Positions 34,530 through 43,554 of a stretch of 64,000 nt of DNA are shown here, piece by piece. Source of the stretch: CAZABP01 sp964483245 (GTDB taxonomy: Bacteria; Planctomycetota; UBA1135; UBA2386); NCBI GenBank assembly GCA_964483245.1, contig CAZABP010000019.1, forward strand, positions 19,388 through 83,387, written 5' to 3'. How positions within the stretch are numbered: the stretch's first letter is position 1; each line of letters begins with the position of its first letter. The notes below the pieces were generated by a model. It worked only from the letters and a program-made list of their open reading frames with translations. It had not been told where the DNA came from and made no database searches. Position numbers and translations under genes: made by a program.

Positions 34530-35552
34530 TCAGCCGCCGCGCGTGTGCATCTCGAGATGCGGGGAGGTGCGCATCTCGTCGGCCGTGGCGAGTGCGGCAC
34601 GTTCGGCGAGCGAGCGCCGCAGCTCGGCGCCGCGATCGCGGCGACGCTGCCAGGCTGCGGTGATCGTGGCGCGCAGCTCGTCGTCGCCGGCGCCGGTGCG
34701 CAGCAGCGTGCGCAGATCGATGCCGTCCCGTGCGTACAGGCACAGGAAGTAGTGCCCGTCCGCCGTCAGGCGGCTGCGGTCGCAGTCGCCGCAGAACGGC
34801 GTCGTCGTCGAGGCGATGATCCCGAACGTCGTTCCGTCCGGCAGCGCGTAGCGCTCGGCCGGAGCACTGCCGCGCCCGCCGACCATCCGCAGGCGGCCGT
34901 GCACGGCCTCGATCCGCTCGAGGATCTCCAGTCGCGAGACCACCTGGTCGGCGGACCACCGCGTTGCCCCGCCGACGTCCATGTACTCGATGAAGCGCAG
35001 CTCGGCCTGCTGTTCACGCGCGAATGCGAGCAGGTCGAAGAGCTCGTCGTCGTTGCAGCCCCGGATCAACACGGTGTCGATCTTCGTGTCCCGGAAGCCG
35101 GCCGCGCGCGCCGCCGGGAACGCCTGCAGCACGCGCGCGAGCTGGTCACGCCGTGCGAGCTGCACGAACCGGTCGCGGCGGAGCGTGTCGAGGCTGACCG
35201 TGACGCGCTGCAGGCCGGCGCGGCGGAGCGCCGGCGCCTGTTCGGCCAGCAGGATCCCGTTCGTGGTCAGCGCCAGGTCCTCGACCCGCGGATCCGCGGC
35301 CAGCATCGCGACTAGCCGGTCCAGATCGCGCCGGACCAGCGGCTCACCACCCGTGATGCGCAGCCGGCGCACGCCGAGGTCGACAAACAGGCGCGCGACC
35401 CGCTGGATCTCCTCGAAGTGCAAGACCTCGTCCCGGCCGAGCCAGGAGTACTCCTCCTCCGGCATGCAGTACTGGCAGCGCAGGTTGCACCGGTCGGTCA
35501 CCGACAGGCGTAGGCTCCGGAGCTCCCGGCCGTACAGATCGTGCAACACCAT
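34530..35552 (-). CDS. moaA: GTP 3',8-cyclase (molybdenum cofactor biosynthesis protein A)
   Basis: 340 residues. A radical-SAM enzyme that, with MoaC, turns GTP into cyclic pyranopterin monophosphate. The N-terminal cluster motif is CNLRCQYC (C-x3-C-x2-C), followed by RITGGEPLVRRDL, LTTNGILL and SLDTLRRDRF. The second C-terminal cluster is in TPFCGDCDRSRLTADGHYFLCLY. The chain ends in HTRGG, and the C-terminal Gly-Gly needed by MoaA is present. No other moa genes are in the window. Confidence 0.95.
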   Translation of the reverse strand: MVLHDLYGRELRSLRLSVTDRCNLRCQYCMPEEEYSWLGRDEVLHFEEIQRVARLFVDLGVRRLRITGGEPLVRRDLDRLVAMLAADPRVEDLALTTNGILLAEQAPALRRAGLQRVTVSLDTLRRDRFVQLARRDQLARVLQAFPAARAAGFRDTKIDTVLIRGCNDDELFDLLAFAREQQAELRFIEYMDVGGATRWSADQVVSRLEILERIEAVHGRLRMVGGRGSAPAERYALPDGTTFGIIASTTTPFCGDCDRSRLTADGHYFLCLYARDGIDLRTLLRTGAGDDELRATITAAWQRRRDRGAELRRSLAERAALATADEMRTSPHLEMHTRGG

Positions 35553-35568
35553 CGGCCGGGGATGTTAG

Positions 35569-35800
35569 CCCACATTCTTCGCGAACCCCTGCTGCGAACG
35601 GCGCAGCATCGCGCATCGACCGCCTCCTGGCGGTGACTTGCGCCGCCGCCAGGGCGGGCTGGAGCGGGCTTGTCCTGATCAGCGCGTCAGCCGCTTCCCT
35701 GCGGCGGGGCTGGTGTGCCCGCCTCGGTCGCGGCCGCCGCGCTTCCTCGCCCTGCGCGCGCTGCGACCGTACTCGCGACGGGCTTCACGAAGAATGCGGG
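35569..35800. repeat. Inverted-repeat-bounded intergenic segment (~232 bp)
   Basis: CCCACATTCTTCGCGAACCCC at 35,569-35,589 and the reverse complement of 35,780-35,800 (CCCGCATTCTTCGTGAAGCCC) match at 18 of 21 positions. They bound a GC-rich, non-coding interior in the promoter side of moaA. The structure is that of a small MITE-like element; no transposase and no clear target-site duplication were seen. Confidence 0.5.
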
Positions 35801-35810
35801 CTCGCGAATC

Positions 35811-35837
35811 GGGCCGCGCACGTCCGGCGCGCGGCCC
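35811..35837 (-). terminator. Hairpin after secreted-protein gene
   Basis: GGGCCGCGC and GCGCGGCCC form a perfect 9-bp stem with a 9-nt loop, 10 bp beyond the stop codon at 35,848 on the minus strand. No T-run follows, but position and stability fit a terminator. Confidence 0.55.
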
Positions 35838-35847
35838 GCTGCCATCG

Positions 35848-37065
35848 TCACTGGAACCGGTAGTAGCCGGTGCTGCCGACGAACAGCTGGTTTGCCTGGA
35901 TGTCGAGAATGATCGGCATGCCGGCGAACTGCATGACCGGCAACGGACCGGGCAGGTTGAACGAATAGGTCCCAGTGCCGATGTGCGGCACCAGCACCAT
36001 GCCGGGCAGCGTGATCAACTGCTGCGTCAGGTCCAGCGAGATCTTGCCGCCGACACCCGGGATCGACAGCCCGGACGAACCGAGCACGCCCAGCCACACC
36101 GCAGCAGGATATGGCGTCGCCGTCAGCTGCTTGGTCGGCGCGAACACAGTCATGTTCAACGTGCCGCCGGTCGCCGCCGGCAGCGTCGCCGAGCTGAGCG
36201 CGAGGATCCCGACTTCGACCGGGTCCTTGTAGTACGTGCCGGTCGAATGGTCGGCCCAGACCGTCGTGCCACCGTTGGCGTCCGGATTGGCCAGCCAGGT
36301 CGTCGTGCGGTGGAACTCGAACTTCGGCGCCGAGTCGTCGAGTGCCGACGTGAACCACGCGTTCGAGCGGAAGCCGCTGACCTGCGCCGAGAAGATCAGC
36401 GCGCGCGTCTCGCCGCTGAGGTCGTTCATCGGGCTCGGGCTGTGCGTGTACTGATACGCCGTCGGGTTCGTCACGACCTTGCGCGTGTTCGACACGATGC
36501 CGGTGTTGCGATCGAAGTCGCCGACGTACAGGTCCGGGTTCTGGAAGTAGAACAGCACCAGCTTGCCGCCGATCTGGCCGAACATGCAGTCGATGTAGCC
36601 AGCCGGAACGCCGCTGATCGACCCCTTGCCGGTGAACGGGCCGCTCGGCGCCGCGCGCGTCGCCCACATCGGCGCAGTCGAGGAACTGGTATCCCAGGCC
36701 GCGACGAGCAGGTCGGACGAGACGGTGCCGGCGAACTCGCCGGCCGTCGTGATCAGCGCGTCGACGTCGGTGTTCTTCGTGAACACCTGCGTCGTCGCGT
36801 TGTAGGTGCCACTGATGATGTCGTAGTCCGCCGCCGGCGCGCCGATCTTGTGCACGGTCGCCATCACGTAGTACGTGTTGGGTGGCAGCGACGTGTGGGG
36901 GACGAGCAGGATCTGTTGCACGTCCTGGACGCCGAGCGCCGTCGCGCCGAGTGCCGGCTGGTCCTTGGCCGCGGTTACGACGGCAGGTCCCTCGCCGAGA
37001 TACTGCGCCGTCAGCGAAGCGCCGAACAGGCAAGTGGCGAGGACAGAGAGGGTCTTCGTAGGCAT
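35848..37065 (-). CDS. Secreted protein, lineage-specific, unknown function
   Basis: 405 residues. Signal peptide MPTKTLSVLATCLFGASLTAQ. The mature protein is rich in T, S, G, V and A, probably a beta-propeller-like body (residues ~25-270) and a C-terminal ~90-residue domain (VWLGVLGSSGLSIPGVGGKISLDL... MQFAGMPIILDIQANQLFVGS), of a type that ends several secreted proteins in this lineage. ATG at 37,065 is chosen for the signal peptide over an in-frame ATG at 37,155. Function unknown. Confidence 0.75.
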   Translation of the reverse strand: MPTKTLSVLATCLFGASLTAQYLGEGPAVVTAAKDQPALGATALGVQDVQQILLVPHTSLPPNTYYVMATVHKIGAPAADYDIISGTYNATTQVFTKNTDVDALITTAGEFAGTVSSDLLVAAWDTSSSTAPMWATRAAPSGPFTGKGSISGVPAGYIDCMFGQIGGKLVLFYFQNPDLYVGDFDRNTGIVSNTRKVVTNPTAYQYTHSPSPMNDLSGETRALIFSAQVSGFRSNAWFTSALDDSAPKFEFHRTTTWLANPDANGGTTVWADHSTGTYYKDPVEVGILALSSATLPAATGGTLNMTVFAPTKQLTATPYPAAVWLGVLGSSGLSIPGVGGKISLDLTQQLITLPGMVLVPHIGTGTYSFNLPGPLPVMQFAGMPIILDIQANQLFVGSTGYYRFQ

Positions 37066-37220
37066 GGTGGGTCGCCTTCGGAATCGGTCCGGTTGAACAG
37101 GGATGCAGGGAATCGGAACTGGGTGACGTGTACGCGCGCGCGAGTGGTCCGGCAACCGGTGCGGGCTCGGCGCCCGGAGGGGCGGCGATGCGCCCGTGTC
37201 ATGCCGGCCTCCGGGTCGGA

Positions 37221-37610
37221 TCAGTCGGTCGCCGGGATCCGCTGCAGCAGGTCGCGCACGGCGTCATGGTCGGTGATCGGCTTGAGCAGGTGCAGCGCGA
37301 ATCCGGCTGCGGTGCACTGCTGCACGATTTCCGGTCCGCCGCGTCCCGTCAGCGCGATCAGGTAGGTCGATGGGCGGAGCTCGTGGATCCGCCGCCCGAG
37401 CTCGAGGCCGTTCATCGACGGCAGCACGAGATCGACGAACGCGACGTGCGGCAGGAAGGAACTCACGAGGGCGAGCGCCTGCGCGGGATCGAGGGCTTCT
37501 CGCACGTCGTGTCCGTAATGCCGCAACAACAGCGCGAGCATCTCGGCGGAGTCGACGTGGTCGTCGACGACCAACACGCGGCGGGCCTTGGTGCGGGAGG
37601 TTGGCGGCAT
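37221..37610 (-). CDS. Stand-alone receiver (CheY-like) response regulator
   Basis: 129 residues, a single receiver domain without output domain. ARRVLVVDDHVDSAEMLALLLRHYGHDV starts the fold; the phospho-acceptor Asp is in HVAFVDLVLPSMNGLELG, the Thr in YLIALTGRG, and the Lys in LHLLKPIT. It is divergent from the first gvp gene (287 bp between starts) and may pass phosphate to or from the kinases in this locus. Confidence 0.88.
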   Translation of the reverse strand: MPPTSRTKARRVLVVDDHVDSAEMLALLLRHYGHDVREALDPAQALALVSSFLPHVAFVDLVLPSMNGLELGRRIHELRPSTYLIALTGRGGPEIVQQCTAAGFALHLLKPITDHDAVRDLLQRIPATD

Positions 37611-37727
37611 TCGAGGTGCGCGGGTTGCGTGATCTGAGTCGAGAGTCGGTCGCGCCACGTGGCGACGTGTTCCTGACGGCACGCCGCAGCAGGGATCAAG
37701 TTGAAGCGCCCAAGCGGAACCACTGCG

Positions 37728-37740
37728 TGCAACTTTTGCA
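37728..37740. promoter_or_regulatory. TGCAA-ctt-TTGCA inverted repeat in divergent promoter region
   Basis: A short perfect inverted repeat lies in the intergenic region between the stand-alone receiver gene and the gas vesicle operon. It is one of the few AT-containing symmetric sites there and a candidate operator; the motif is too short to be sure. Confidence 0.35.
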
Positions 37741-37897
37741 AACCGCGAAGATCCGAACGGGTCTCCATCGCCCGATCGACGTCCAGGGCCGCGCTTGTCG
37801 CGTCGAGGGTTGCTCGTAGGATGACGCGCCCCCTGATCCGAGCGCCTCGTCCCGAAAAGGAACGTCGCATGCGCGCGGATGCCGTTGTTCGCCCAGC

Positions 37898-38257
37898 ATG
37901 CGTACCGACTTCGACTCGTTCCCGCAGCGCTCCAGCGGTCTGGTCGACGTACTCGACCGTGTGCTGGACAAGGGGTTGGTGATCGCGGGCGACATCCGCG
38001 TCTCGCTGGCCGAAGTCGAACTGCTGACGATCCGGATCCGTCTGCTCGTCTGCTCGATCGACAAGGCGCAGGAGATCGGCCTCGATTGGTGGCGGCACGA
38101 CCGCTACTTCTCGAGCAACGGCAAGGAGACTCTCGCCGACGCGCCGCCACGCGCGCGCGAGAGCAAGACGGTCACCGATGGAAACTCTGCGCGCCGCGGG
38201 CACGACTCTGCCGCGCGTACCACTCCTGCCAAGCAGCCACGCAAACCGAGATCGTGA
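37898..38257 (+). CDS. Gas vesicle protein, GvpA/GvpJ/GvpM family, with charged tail
   Basis: 119 residues. Residues ~14-66 (LVDVLDRVLDKGLVIAGDIRVSLAEVELLTIRIRLLVCSIDKAQEIGLDWW) match the GvpA fold (DxxLDxGxVI... RVSLAxVELL...), but the A-G-D-I and T-I-R-I-R-L substitutions make it closer to the GvpJ/GvpM accessory members than to the shell-forming GvpA. The last 45 residues are Lys/Arg-rich and disordered. It is the first gene of the gas vesicle operon and is 7 bp before gvpA. Confidence 0.85.
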   Translation: MRTDFDSFPQRSSGLVDVLDRVLDKGLVIAGDIRVSLAEVELLTIRIRLLVCSIDKAQEIGLDWWRHDRYFSSNGKETLADAPPRARESKTVTDGNSARRGHDSAARTTPAKQPRKPRS

Positions 38258-38264
38258 GGAACCG

Positions 38265-38636
38265 ATGCCTGTCGAAAGAACTTCCGGCGGAACCAGTCTC
38301 ATCGACGTGCTCGATCGCGTCCTCGACAAGGGGATCGTCATCGATGCATGGGTCCGCGTGTCGCTGGTCGGCATCGACCTGATCACCGTTGAAGCGCGCG
38401 TCGTCGTCGCATCGATCGACACCTACATCAAGTTCTCCGAAGCGGTCGGGCAGACCGGCATGGCGGCACGCCCGGAGATCGAGGGGCGGACGCAGGAGGA
38501 GCTGCTGGCGGAGAACGTGCGGTTGCGCGCGCAGCTGCGCGTGCAGCAGCAGGTGGAGGCGCCAGTGGCCGGCGAGAGCACCAACGGCGGACGGGCCGGT
38601 GACGGCACCGGGCGCCGCAAGCGCGTCGTGCGCTGA
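38265..38636 (+). CDS. gvpA: Gas vesicle structural protein GvpA
   Basis: 123 residues. Residues 1-70 match the classic shell protein closely: SLIDVLDRVLDKGIVIDAW, RVSLVGIDLITVEARVVVASIDTYIKFSEAVG. The usual GvpA is ~70 residues; here a ~50-residue tail (TQEELLAENVRLRAQLRVQQQVEAPV, then Gly/Arg) adds a short coiled coil and a disordered basic end. ATG at 38,265 with GAGGA about 7 nt upstream. The protein should form the ribbed wall of the gas vesicle. Confidence 0.92.
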   Translation: MPVERTSGGTSLIDVLDRVLDKGIVIDAWVRVSLVGIDLITVEARVVVASIDTYIKFSEAVGQTGMAARPEIEGRTQEELLAENVRLRAQLRVQQQVEAPVAGESTNGGRAGDGTGRRKRVVR

Positions 38637-38650
38637 CGGAACGGCGCACG

Positions 38651-40801
38651 ATGGCGCGCAGCCCGACGGTTCACCGCCGACGCTCGACGCACATGCCGCC
38701 CGCGGCCGGTGCCGAGGCTCGCGTCGCCCTGGCGCGCGACGCCCTCGTCGGCGCGGACCCGGCAGCGTGTGCGCAGGCGGTGCTGCGCTGGCTCGGCCGG
38801 CATGCCGGCGTCGACCGGGCGTTCTGCGCCGTCGTGGATGCGAAGTACACCCGTCTGAACGGGCTGATCGGTGACGGTGTCCCGCACGCGCGCGTCGAGG
38901 AGTTCAGCGTCGAGCTCGAATACAAGGACCACCCGCTGGTCATGGCGCTCGGCGGCCGCGAGCCGATGTTCGTGCGCAGCGATCGCCAGCGCTGGTCGCC
39001 GCGGACGCCGCTCGGCGCCGAGGCGCTGCTCGTGATCCCGTTGACGCGGCCGGAGCTGCAGCGGGGCGAGCCGGGCCTGGGCGTGCTGGTGCTGGCGGAG
39101 ATGGATCTGCCGGCGCCGCCGGACGTGCTGTGGGCCGCGGACCTGCTGGCGGTCCGCCTGCTGTGCGCGCGCTATCAACACGCACGGGATGCCGAGCATC
39201 GGCTGCGCCGCGAGCACGGCATGCTGCACAGCGTCATCAACTCGGTCACGGATCCGATCCTGTTGTCGGATGCCGATGGCCGGATGCTGGTCGCGAATGC
39301 TCCGGCCGAGAAGCTGCTGTCGGCCGACGAGCACGACAGTGAAGGTCGCCGGCGCGCCGTCGCACTGAACAACATGCTGTTCTCGGCGACCGTGTTCACG
39401 GCGACCGAGCACGGGGCGCGCGCGCGGCGCGAGCTCGCGCTGGTCGATCCGACCGAAGGCCAGGACCTGCTGTTCGAGGTGCTGAGCACGGCGATCCCCG
39501 ACGAGCGGGGCAATCCCGGGGTCGTCAGCGTGCTGCGCAACGTCAACGATCTGCGGCGCGCGAGCGAAGAGATCGAGCAGCACTACCAGCGGCTGCGCGT
39601 GACCGAGGCCGAGGCACGCGCCGAGCGCGACCGCCTGGATCTGATCATCAACGCGGTCGTCGATCCGGTGCTGGTCACCGACGCGCAAGGCAACATCGAG
39701 CTGATGAACCCGCCGGCCGAGCGGCTGTTCACGGCGACGCGCGACGGCACGGCGCCGTCGTCGGAGCGGCACATCCGCGCCAACGACGTCATGTTCTCGT
39801 CGTTCGTGTCGAATCTGTACACGACCGGTGCGCTGCGCTGGCGTGGCGAGCTGCCGCTGGTCGACCCGAGCTCCGGGACGAGCCTGCCGTTCGAGGCGAT
39901 GGCCGGCAAGGTCATCAGCAAGCAGGGCGAGGTCACGGCGGTCGTCACGATCCTGCACGACCGGCGCGAGGCGATCGAGAACGCGCAGCTGTACGAGCAG
40001 GTCAAGCGCCACACCGAAGAGCTGCAGCGGCGGGTGCGCGAGGCCACGCTCGAGCTGACGCAGCAGAACGAGCTGCTGCAACGGCAGGCGCTGGAGCTGG
40101 AGCAGGCATCCGATGCCAAGAGCCGCTTCCTCGCCAACATGTCGCACGAGCTGCGCACGCCGTTGAACGCCGTGCTCGGCTACACCGAGCTGTTGCTGCG
40201 CGGCGCGTTCGGGGAGCTGAACGCGAAGCAGTCGACGAAGCTCGAGCGTGTCGATTCGAATGCGCGGCACCTGCTCAGCATCATCAACGACCTGCTCGAC
40301 ATCGCGCGGATCGAGTCGGGGCAGATCCGCGTGCTGACCGAGCGGTTCTCGCTGCGCGGGCTGATCGAGGAGGTCATGGCCGAGGTCGATCCGCTGGTGC
40401 AGCGCTCACGCCTGGCCGTGACGACCGACATCGACGACGGGCCGGAACTGGAGAGCGACCGGCAGAAGCTGAAGCAGATCATCATCAACCTGCTGTCGAA
40501 CGCGCTGAAGTTCACCCCGGAGGGGTTCGTACAGGTGCGCGCCGTGCACGAAGGCGAGCAGGTGCAGATCAGCGTCGCCGATACCGGCATCGGGATCGCG
40601 CCGGAGCAGCAGCAGCGGGTCTTCGAGGACTTCCATCAGGTGGATGGTTCGCACGTGCGCCTGTATGGCGGCACCGGGCTCGGCCTGGGGATCTGCCGCC
40701 GGCTGGCGCGCGCGCTCGGCGGCCAGATGACGGTCGTCAGCAAGCTCGGCGCCGGGTCGACGTTCACGCTGCAGCTCCCACGGCGGAGGCGCGACGCATG
40801 A
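38651..40801 (+). CDS. GAF/PAS sensor histidine kinase inside the gas vesicle operon
   Basis: 716 residues, no membrane helix. An N-terminal GAF-like domain (~25-175, GVDRAFCAVVDAKYTRLNGLIG) is followed by PAS at ~190-300 (LHSVINSVTDPILLSDADGRMLVANAPAEKLL) and ~328-440 (LDLIINAVVDPVLVTDAQGNIELMNPPAERLF), a coiled coil (~445-490), HisKA with phospho-acceptor His499 in FLANMSHELRTPLN, and HATPase_c (N-box IIINLLSNALKFT, G1 VADTGIGIAPEQ, G2 GTGLGLGICR). It starts 14 bp after gvpA and its stop overlaps the next start (ATGA), so it belongs to the same transcript. Confidence 0.9.
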   Translation: MARSPTVHRRRSTHMPPAAGAEARVALARDALVGADPAACAQAVLRWLGRHAGVDRAFCAVVDAKYTRLNGLIGDGVPHARVEEFSVELEYKDHPLVMALGGREPMFVRSDRQRWSPRTPLGAEALLVIPLTRPELQRGEPGLGVLVLAEMDLPAPPDVLWAADLLAVRLLCARYQHARDAEHRLRREHGMLHSVINSVTDPILLSDADGRMLVANAPAEKLLSADEHDSEGRRRAVALNNMLFSATVFTATEHGARARRELALVDPTEGQDLLFEVLSTAIPDERGNPGVVSVLRNVNDLRRASEEIEQHYQRLRVTEAEARAERDRLDLIINAVVDPVLVTDAQGNIELMNPPAERLFTATRDGTAPSSERHIRANDVMFSSFVSNLYTTGALRWRGELPLVDPSSGTSLPFEAMAGKVISKQGEVTAVVTILHDRREAIENAQLYEQVKRHTEELQRRVREATLELTQQNELLQRQALELEQASDAKSRFLANMSHELRTPLNAVLGYTELLLRGAFGELNAKQSTKLERVDSNARHLLSIINDLLDIARIESGQIRVLTERFSLRGLIEEVMAEVDPLVQRSRLAVTTDIDDGPELESDRQKLKQIIINLLSNALKFTPEGFVQVRAVHEGEQVQISVADTGIGIAPEQQQRVFEDFHQVDGSHVRLYGGTGLGLGICRRLARALGGQMTVVSKLGAGSTFTLQLPRRRRDA

Positions 40802-41241
40802 GGCAGGGTCACGAAGGCGACCCGGAGCTGCGACCGCGCGCGTTGGTGGTCGACGACTTCCGCGACGGCCGCGAGCTCGCGATGGAAGTGCTGGAGGGCG
40901 AGGGCTTCGAGGTGCACGAGGCCTCCACCGGGCCGGAGGCGCTGCAGCAGGTCGCGGCGCTGATGCCGGACCTGCTCGTGCTCGATCTCGCGCTGCCGGG
41001 GCTGGACGGATGGGAGATCGCGCGTCGGCTGCGGCGCAGCGAACCGACCCGCAACATCCGGATCCTGGCGTTGACGGCGCACGCCGAACGCTCGGCGCTC
41101 GAGCGTGCCCGCACGGCCGGATGCGATGCCGTGCTGACCAAGCCGTGCTCGCCCGGAGAACTGGCTCAACAAGCGCGCCGACTCGTCGACGCCGAAGATC
41201 CCGAACGGAACGGAGAACCAGATGGCGACCGAAGGTCGTAA
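40798..41241 (+). CDS. Receiver-domain response regulator, partner of the operon kinase
   Basis: 147 residues, one receiver domain: RALVVDDFRDGRELAMEVLEGEGFEVHEA, phospho-Asp in LLVLDLALPGLDGWEIARRLR, ILALTAHAE and AVLTKPCSPGELA. No output domain. It overlaps the kinase start-stop by 4 bp and the next gvp gene by 20 bp. The gene order shows that kinase and receiver are made together with the gas vesicle proteins. Confidence 0.9.
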   Translation: MRQGHEGDPELRPRALVVDDFRDGRELAMEVLEGEGFEVHEASTGPEALQQVAALMPDLLVLDLALPGLDGWEIARRLRRSEPTRNIRILALTAHAERSALERARTAGCDAVLTKPCSPGELAQQARRLVDAEDPERNGEPDGDRRS

Positions 41242-42199
41242 GCCCCGCGTTGCACGCGCTGCCAGCAGCTCCGCGCAGCAGAAGACGGCGAAGAAGCGCG
41301 CCAAGCCGGCGCCAGTCGCGCGGCGCGCCGGCGCCGACGGGGCCGCCGGGAACGGCGCCTCGAGCACCAACGGGCGCAGCCATGCCAAGGTGCCGGCGAG
41401 CATCCCGGCGCCGATCCTCGACGCGGCGCCGCTGCGGCGCGAGGCGAGCGGCAAGTACGTCTATTGCATCATCCAGACCCGCGAGTCGCCGGGGTTCGGG
41501 CCGATCGGGATCGGTGCCGACGCCGCGATCGTGCACACGGTCAACTACAAGGACATCGCGGCGGTGGTTTCGGACACCCCGATCGAGGTCTACGACCCGA
41601 CGCGCGAGAACGTGCTCGCGCATGAACGCGTCAACGAGACGGTCATGCGGGAATACACCGTGATCCCGATGTCGTTCGGGACGGTGTTCAAGACGCGCGA
41701 GGACATCGTCGAGCTGCTGCGCTCGGCCTACGACGCGTTCCGCGACGTGCTGCAGAAGATGCTGAACAAGCTGGAGTTCGGCCTCAAGGTGCTGTGGGAT
41801 CCGGACGAGATCATTCGTCAGGTCGAGAAGCAGGACGAGAACCTGCGCCGCCTGCGTCAGGAGATCTCGACGCAGCGCAGCTCGACCTACTTCGCGCGGA
41901 TGCAGTACGGCCGGCTGGTCGATTCGCTGCTGCAGGAGCGCTCGGAGAAGTACGCCCGCGAGATCTTCGCCGCGCTGCGTGACGTCTCGGTTGCGTCGCG
42001 CGCCAACAAGCCGATCGGCGACCGCATGATCTTGAACGCGGCGTTCCTGGTGTCACGCGACCAGGAGGCGGCGTTCGACGCGAAGCTCAAGGAGATCGGC
42101 AGCCGGCTGCACGAGCTGACGTTCAAGTACACCGGTCCGTGGCCGCCGTACAACTTCGTCAACATCCGGCTCAAGCTCGAGCGGGCGCAGAGCACGTAG
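41222..42199 (+). CDS. Gas vesicle protein GvpF/GvpL (paralogue 1)
   Basis: 325 residues. A ~75-residue basic, disordered N-terminus (RKPRVARAASSSAQQKTAKK) precedes the GvpF/L domain: KYVYCIIQTRESPGFGPIGIG, VNYKDIAAVVSDTPIEVYD, AHERVNETVMREYTVIPMSFGTVFKTREDI, and the end LTFKYTGPWPPYNFVNIRLK. GvpF and GvpL help assemble GvpA and lie at or near the growing vesicle surface. This copy is the most typical of the three paralogues here. Confidence 0.93.
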   Translation: MATEGRKPRVARAASSSAQQKTAKKRAKPAPVARRAGADGAAGNGASSTNGRSHAKVPASIPAPILDAAPLRREASGKYVYCIIQTRESPGFGPIGIGADAAIVHTVNYKDIAAVVSDTPIEVYDPTRENVLAHERVNETVMREYTVIPMSFGTVFKTREDIVELLRSAYDAFRDVLQKMLNKLEFGLKVLWDPDEIIRQVEKQDENLRRLRQEISTQRSSTYFARMQYGRLVDSLLQERSEKYAREIFAALRDVSVASRANKPIGDRMILNAAFLVSRDQEAAFDAKLKEIGSRLHELTFKYTGPWPPYNFVNIRLKLERAQST

Positions 42200-42203
42200 C
42201 TCC

Positions 42204-42506
42204 ATGTTCCTGCTCGATCGCGTCTTCGTCGGTGGGCTGCGGTTCGTGTTCGACAAGATCGCCCGCGCGGTCGACACCGAGCTGAACGATGCCGACCGGC
42301 TGCGCGAGCGCCTGCTGGATGCGCAGATGCGGCACGAGCTCGGCGAGCTGGACGATGCCGAGATGGCCGAACTCGAAGGTGCGATCCTGGCGCGGCTGGC
42401 GGAGCTGAAGCGCGCCGAGCGCGAAGAAACGGCGGCGCTGCGTGTGACCGGGATCGACGTGTCGTTCCGCGGCGACGACGAGGGCCGCGACCGGGACGAG
42501 GTATGA
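42204..42506 (+). CDS. gvpG: Gas vesicle protein GvpG
   Basis: 100 residues. The N-terminus MFLLDRVFVGGLRFVFDKIARAVDTEL resembles the GvpG pattern (short hydrophobic/aromatic helix, then V-x-x-E/D), followed by a charged helix that includes LGELDDAEMAELEGAILARLAELK. It ends in an acidic tail. It starts 4 bp after gvpF/L 1 and overlaps the next gene (ATGA). GvpG is an essential accessory protein in gas vesicle assembly in several species. Confidence 0.85.
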   Translation: MFLLDRVFVGGLRFVFDKIARAVDTELNDADRLRERLLDAQMRHELGELDDAEMAELEGAILARLAELKRAEREETAALRVTGIDVSFRGDDEGRDRDEV

Positions 42507-43342
42507 TCCCGCGCCTCGCCGCCCTGCCGCGCGAGGCGCATCCCCGGATGACATCGGCGAACGCAACGTATCTGTATTGCGTGGTCCGCGCCGCGCAGCC
42601 GCCGGCGCTCGATCCGGCCGTGGTTGGCGCCCCGGATTGCGCGCCTCCGCGCGCGCTGGACGCCGGCGCCGGGCTCTGGCTCGTGATCGCCGATGCGCCG
42701 GCGGCGCGTTACGGCGCCGAGGCGCTCGAGGCCGCGGTGCGGGACGTCGAGTGGGTCTCGCGCTGCGCCGTCGCGCACGAGCGGGTCGTCGAGCAGTGCC
42801 TGCCGCAGGGCGCGGTCGTGCCGATGAAGCTGCTGACGCTGTTCGCCTCCGATGCGTCGGCGCACGCGGCGATCGCCGGGCGGCGGGCTGCGGTCGAACG
42901 CGCTGCCGAGCGGGTGGCCGGGTGCCGGGAGTACGGTCTGCGCGCGTTGGTCGACCGCGACGTCGCCAAGCAGGTCGCGGCGCAGCGTGCCGGCCAGGAG
43001 GCGGCTGGCGCAACGCCGGGGGCGGCGTTCCTGCTGCGCAAACGCGGGCAGCAGGCAGCGGCGCGCGAGACGCTCGCGGTGTTGCGCGCGCAGGGGCGCG
43101 CGGTCGTCGAGGAGCTGGCCCGGCGGGCGCGCGCGCAGACCTGGCGCGACGCCCCGGAAGGAGCGGCCGGCGAGCACGTTGCGGCCGATGCCGTGTTGCT
43201 CGTCGATGCTGCCGCCGCGCAGCAGCTGGCCGCTGACGTCCAGGAACGGGCGGCGGCGCTCGCGCCGCAGGGCCTGCAGCTCGTGTTGAGCGGGCCTTGG
43301 CCCGCGTACCACTTCGTCGCCGACGCCGCGCCGGGACCATGA
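42503..43342 (+). CDS. Gas vesicle protein GvpF/GvpL (paralogue 2)
   Basis: 279 residues from the ATG that overlaps gvpG; a second in-frame ATG at 42,548 gives a 264-residue form starting just before the family's TYLYCVV. The GvpF/L pattern is present: CAVAHERVVEQCLPQGAVVPMKLLTLFAS and LQLVLSGPWPAYHFVAD. The middle is Ala/Arg-rich. The core is more diverged than in paralogue 1. Confidence 0.9.
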   Translation: MIPRLAALPREAHPRMTSANATYLYCVVRAAQPPALDPAVVGAPDCAPPRALDAGAGLWLVIADAPAARYGAEALEAAVRDVEWVSRCAVAHERVVEQCLPQGAVVPMKLLTLFASDASAHAAIAGRRAAVERAAERVAGCREYGLRALVDRDVAKQVAAQRAGQEAAGATPGAAFLLRKRGQQAAARETLAVLRAQGRAVVEELARRARAQTWRDAPEGAAGEHVAADAVLLVDAAAAQQLAADVQERAAALAPQGLQLVLSGPWPAYHFVADAAPGP

Positions 43343-43554
43343 CCGAGCCGGAGCCATTGCCGCCGGGGTTCGTCGTCGCCGACGCCGGGATCGATGCGTC
43401 GCTGCTCGACCTGATCGACAACCTGCTCGACAAGGGTTGCGTGGTGACCGGCGAGCTCGTGATCGGGATCGCCGACGTCGACCTGATCTACATCGAACTG
43501 TCGGCGCTGCTGTGCGCGGCCGACCGGTTGCTGCCGGAGCGCAGGGGCAGGTGA
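43339..43554 (+). CDS. Small GvpA-family protein (GvpS/GvpJ type)
   Basis: 71 residues. SLLDLIDNLLDKGCVVTGELVIGIADVDLIYIELSALLCAADRLL matches the GvpA fold but has CVVTGELVIGIADVDLIYIELS, the sequence type of GvpS/GvpJ rather than GvpA. It overlaps its neighbours by 4 bp on both sides (ATGA at 43,339 and GTGA at 43,551). It is likely to be a minor shell or nucleation component. Confidence 0.85.
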   Translation: MTEPEPLPPGFVVADAGIDASLLDLIDNLLDKGCVVTGELVIGIADVDLIYIELSALLCAADRLLPERRGR

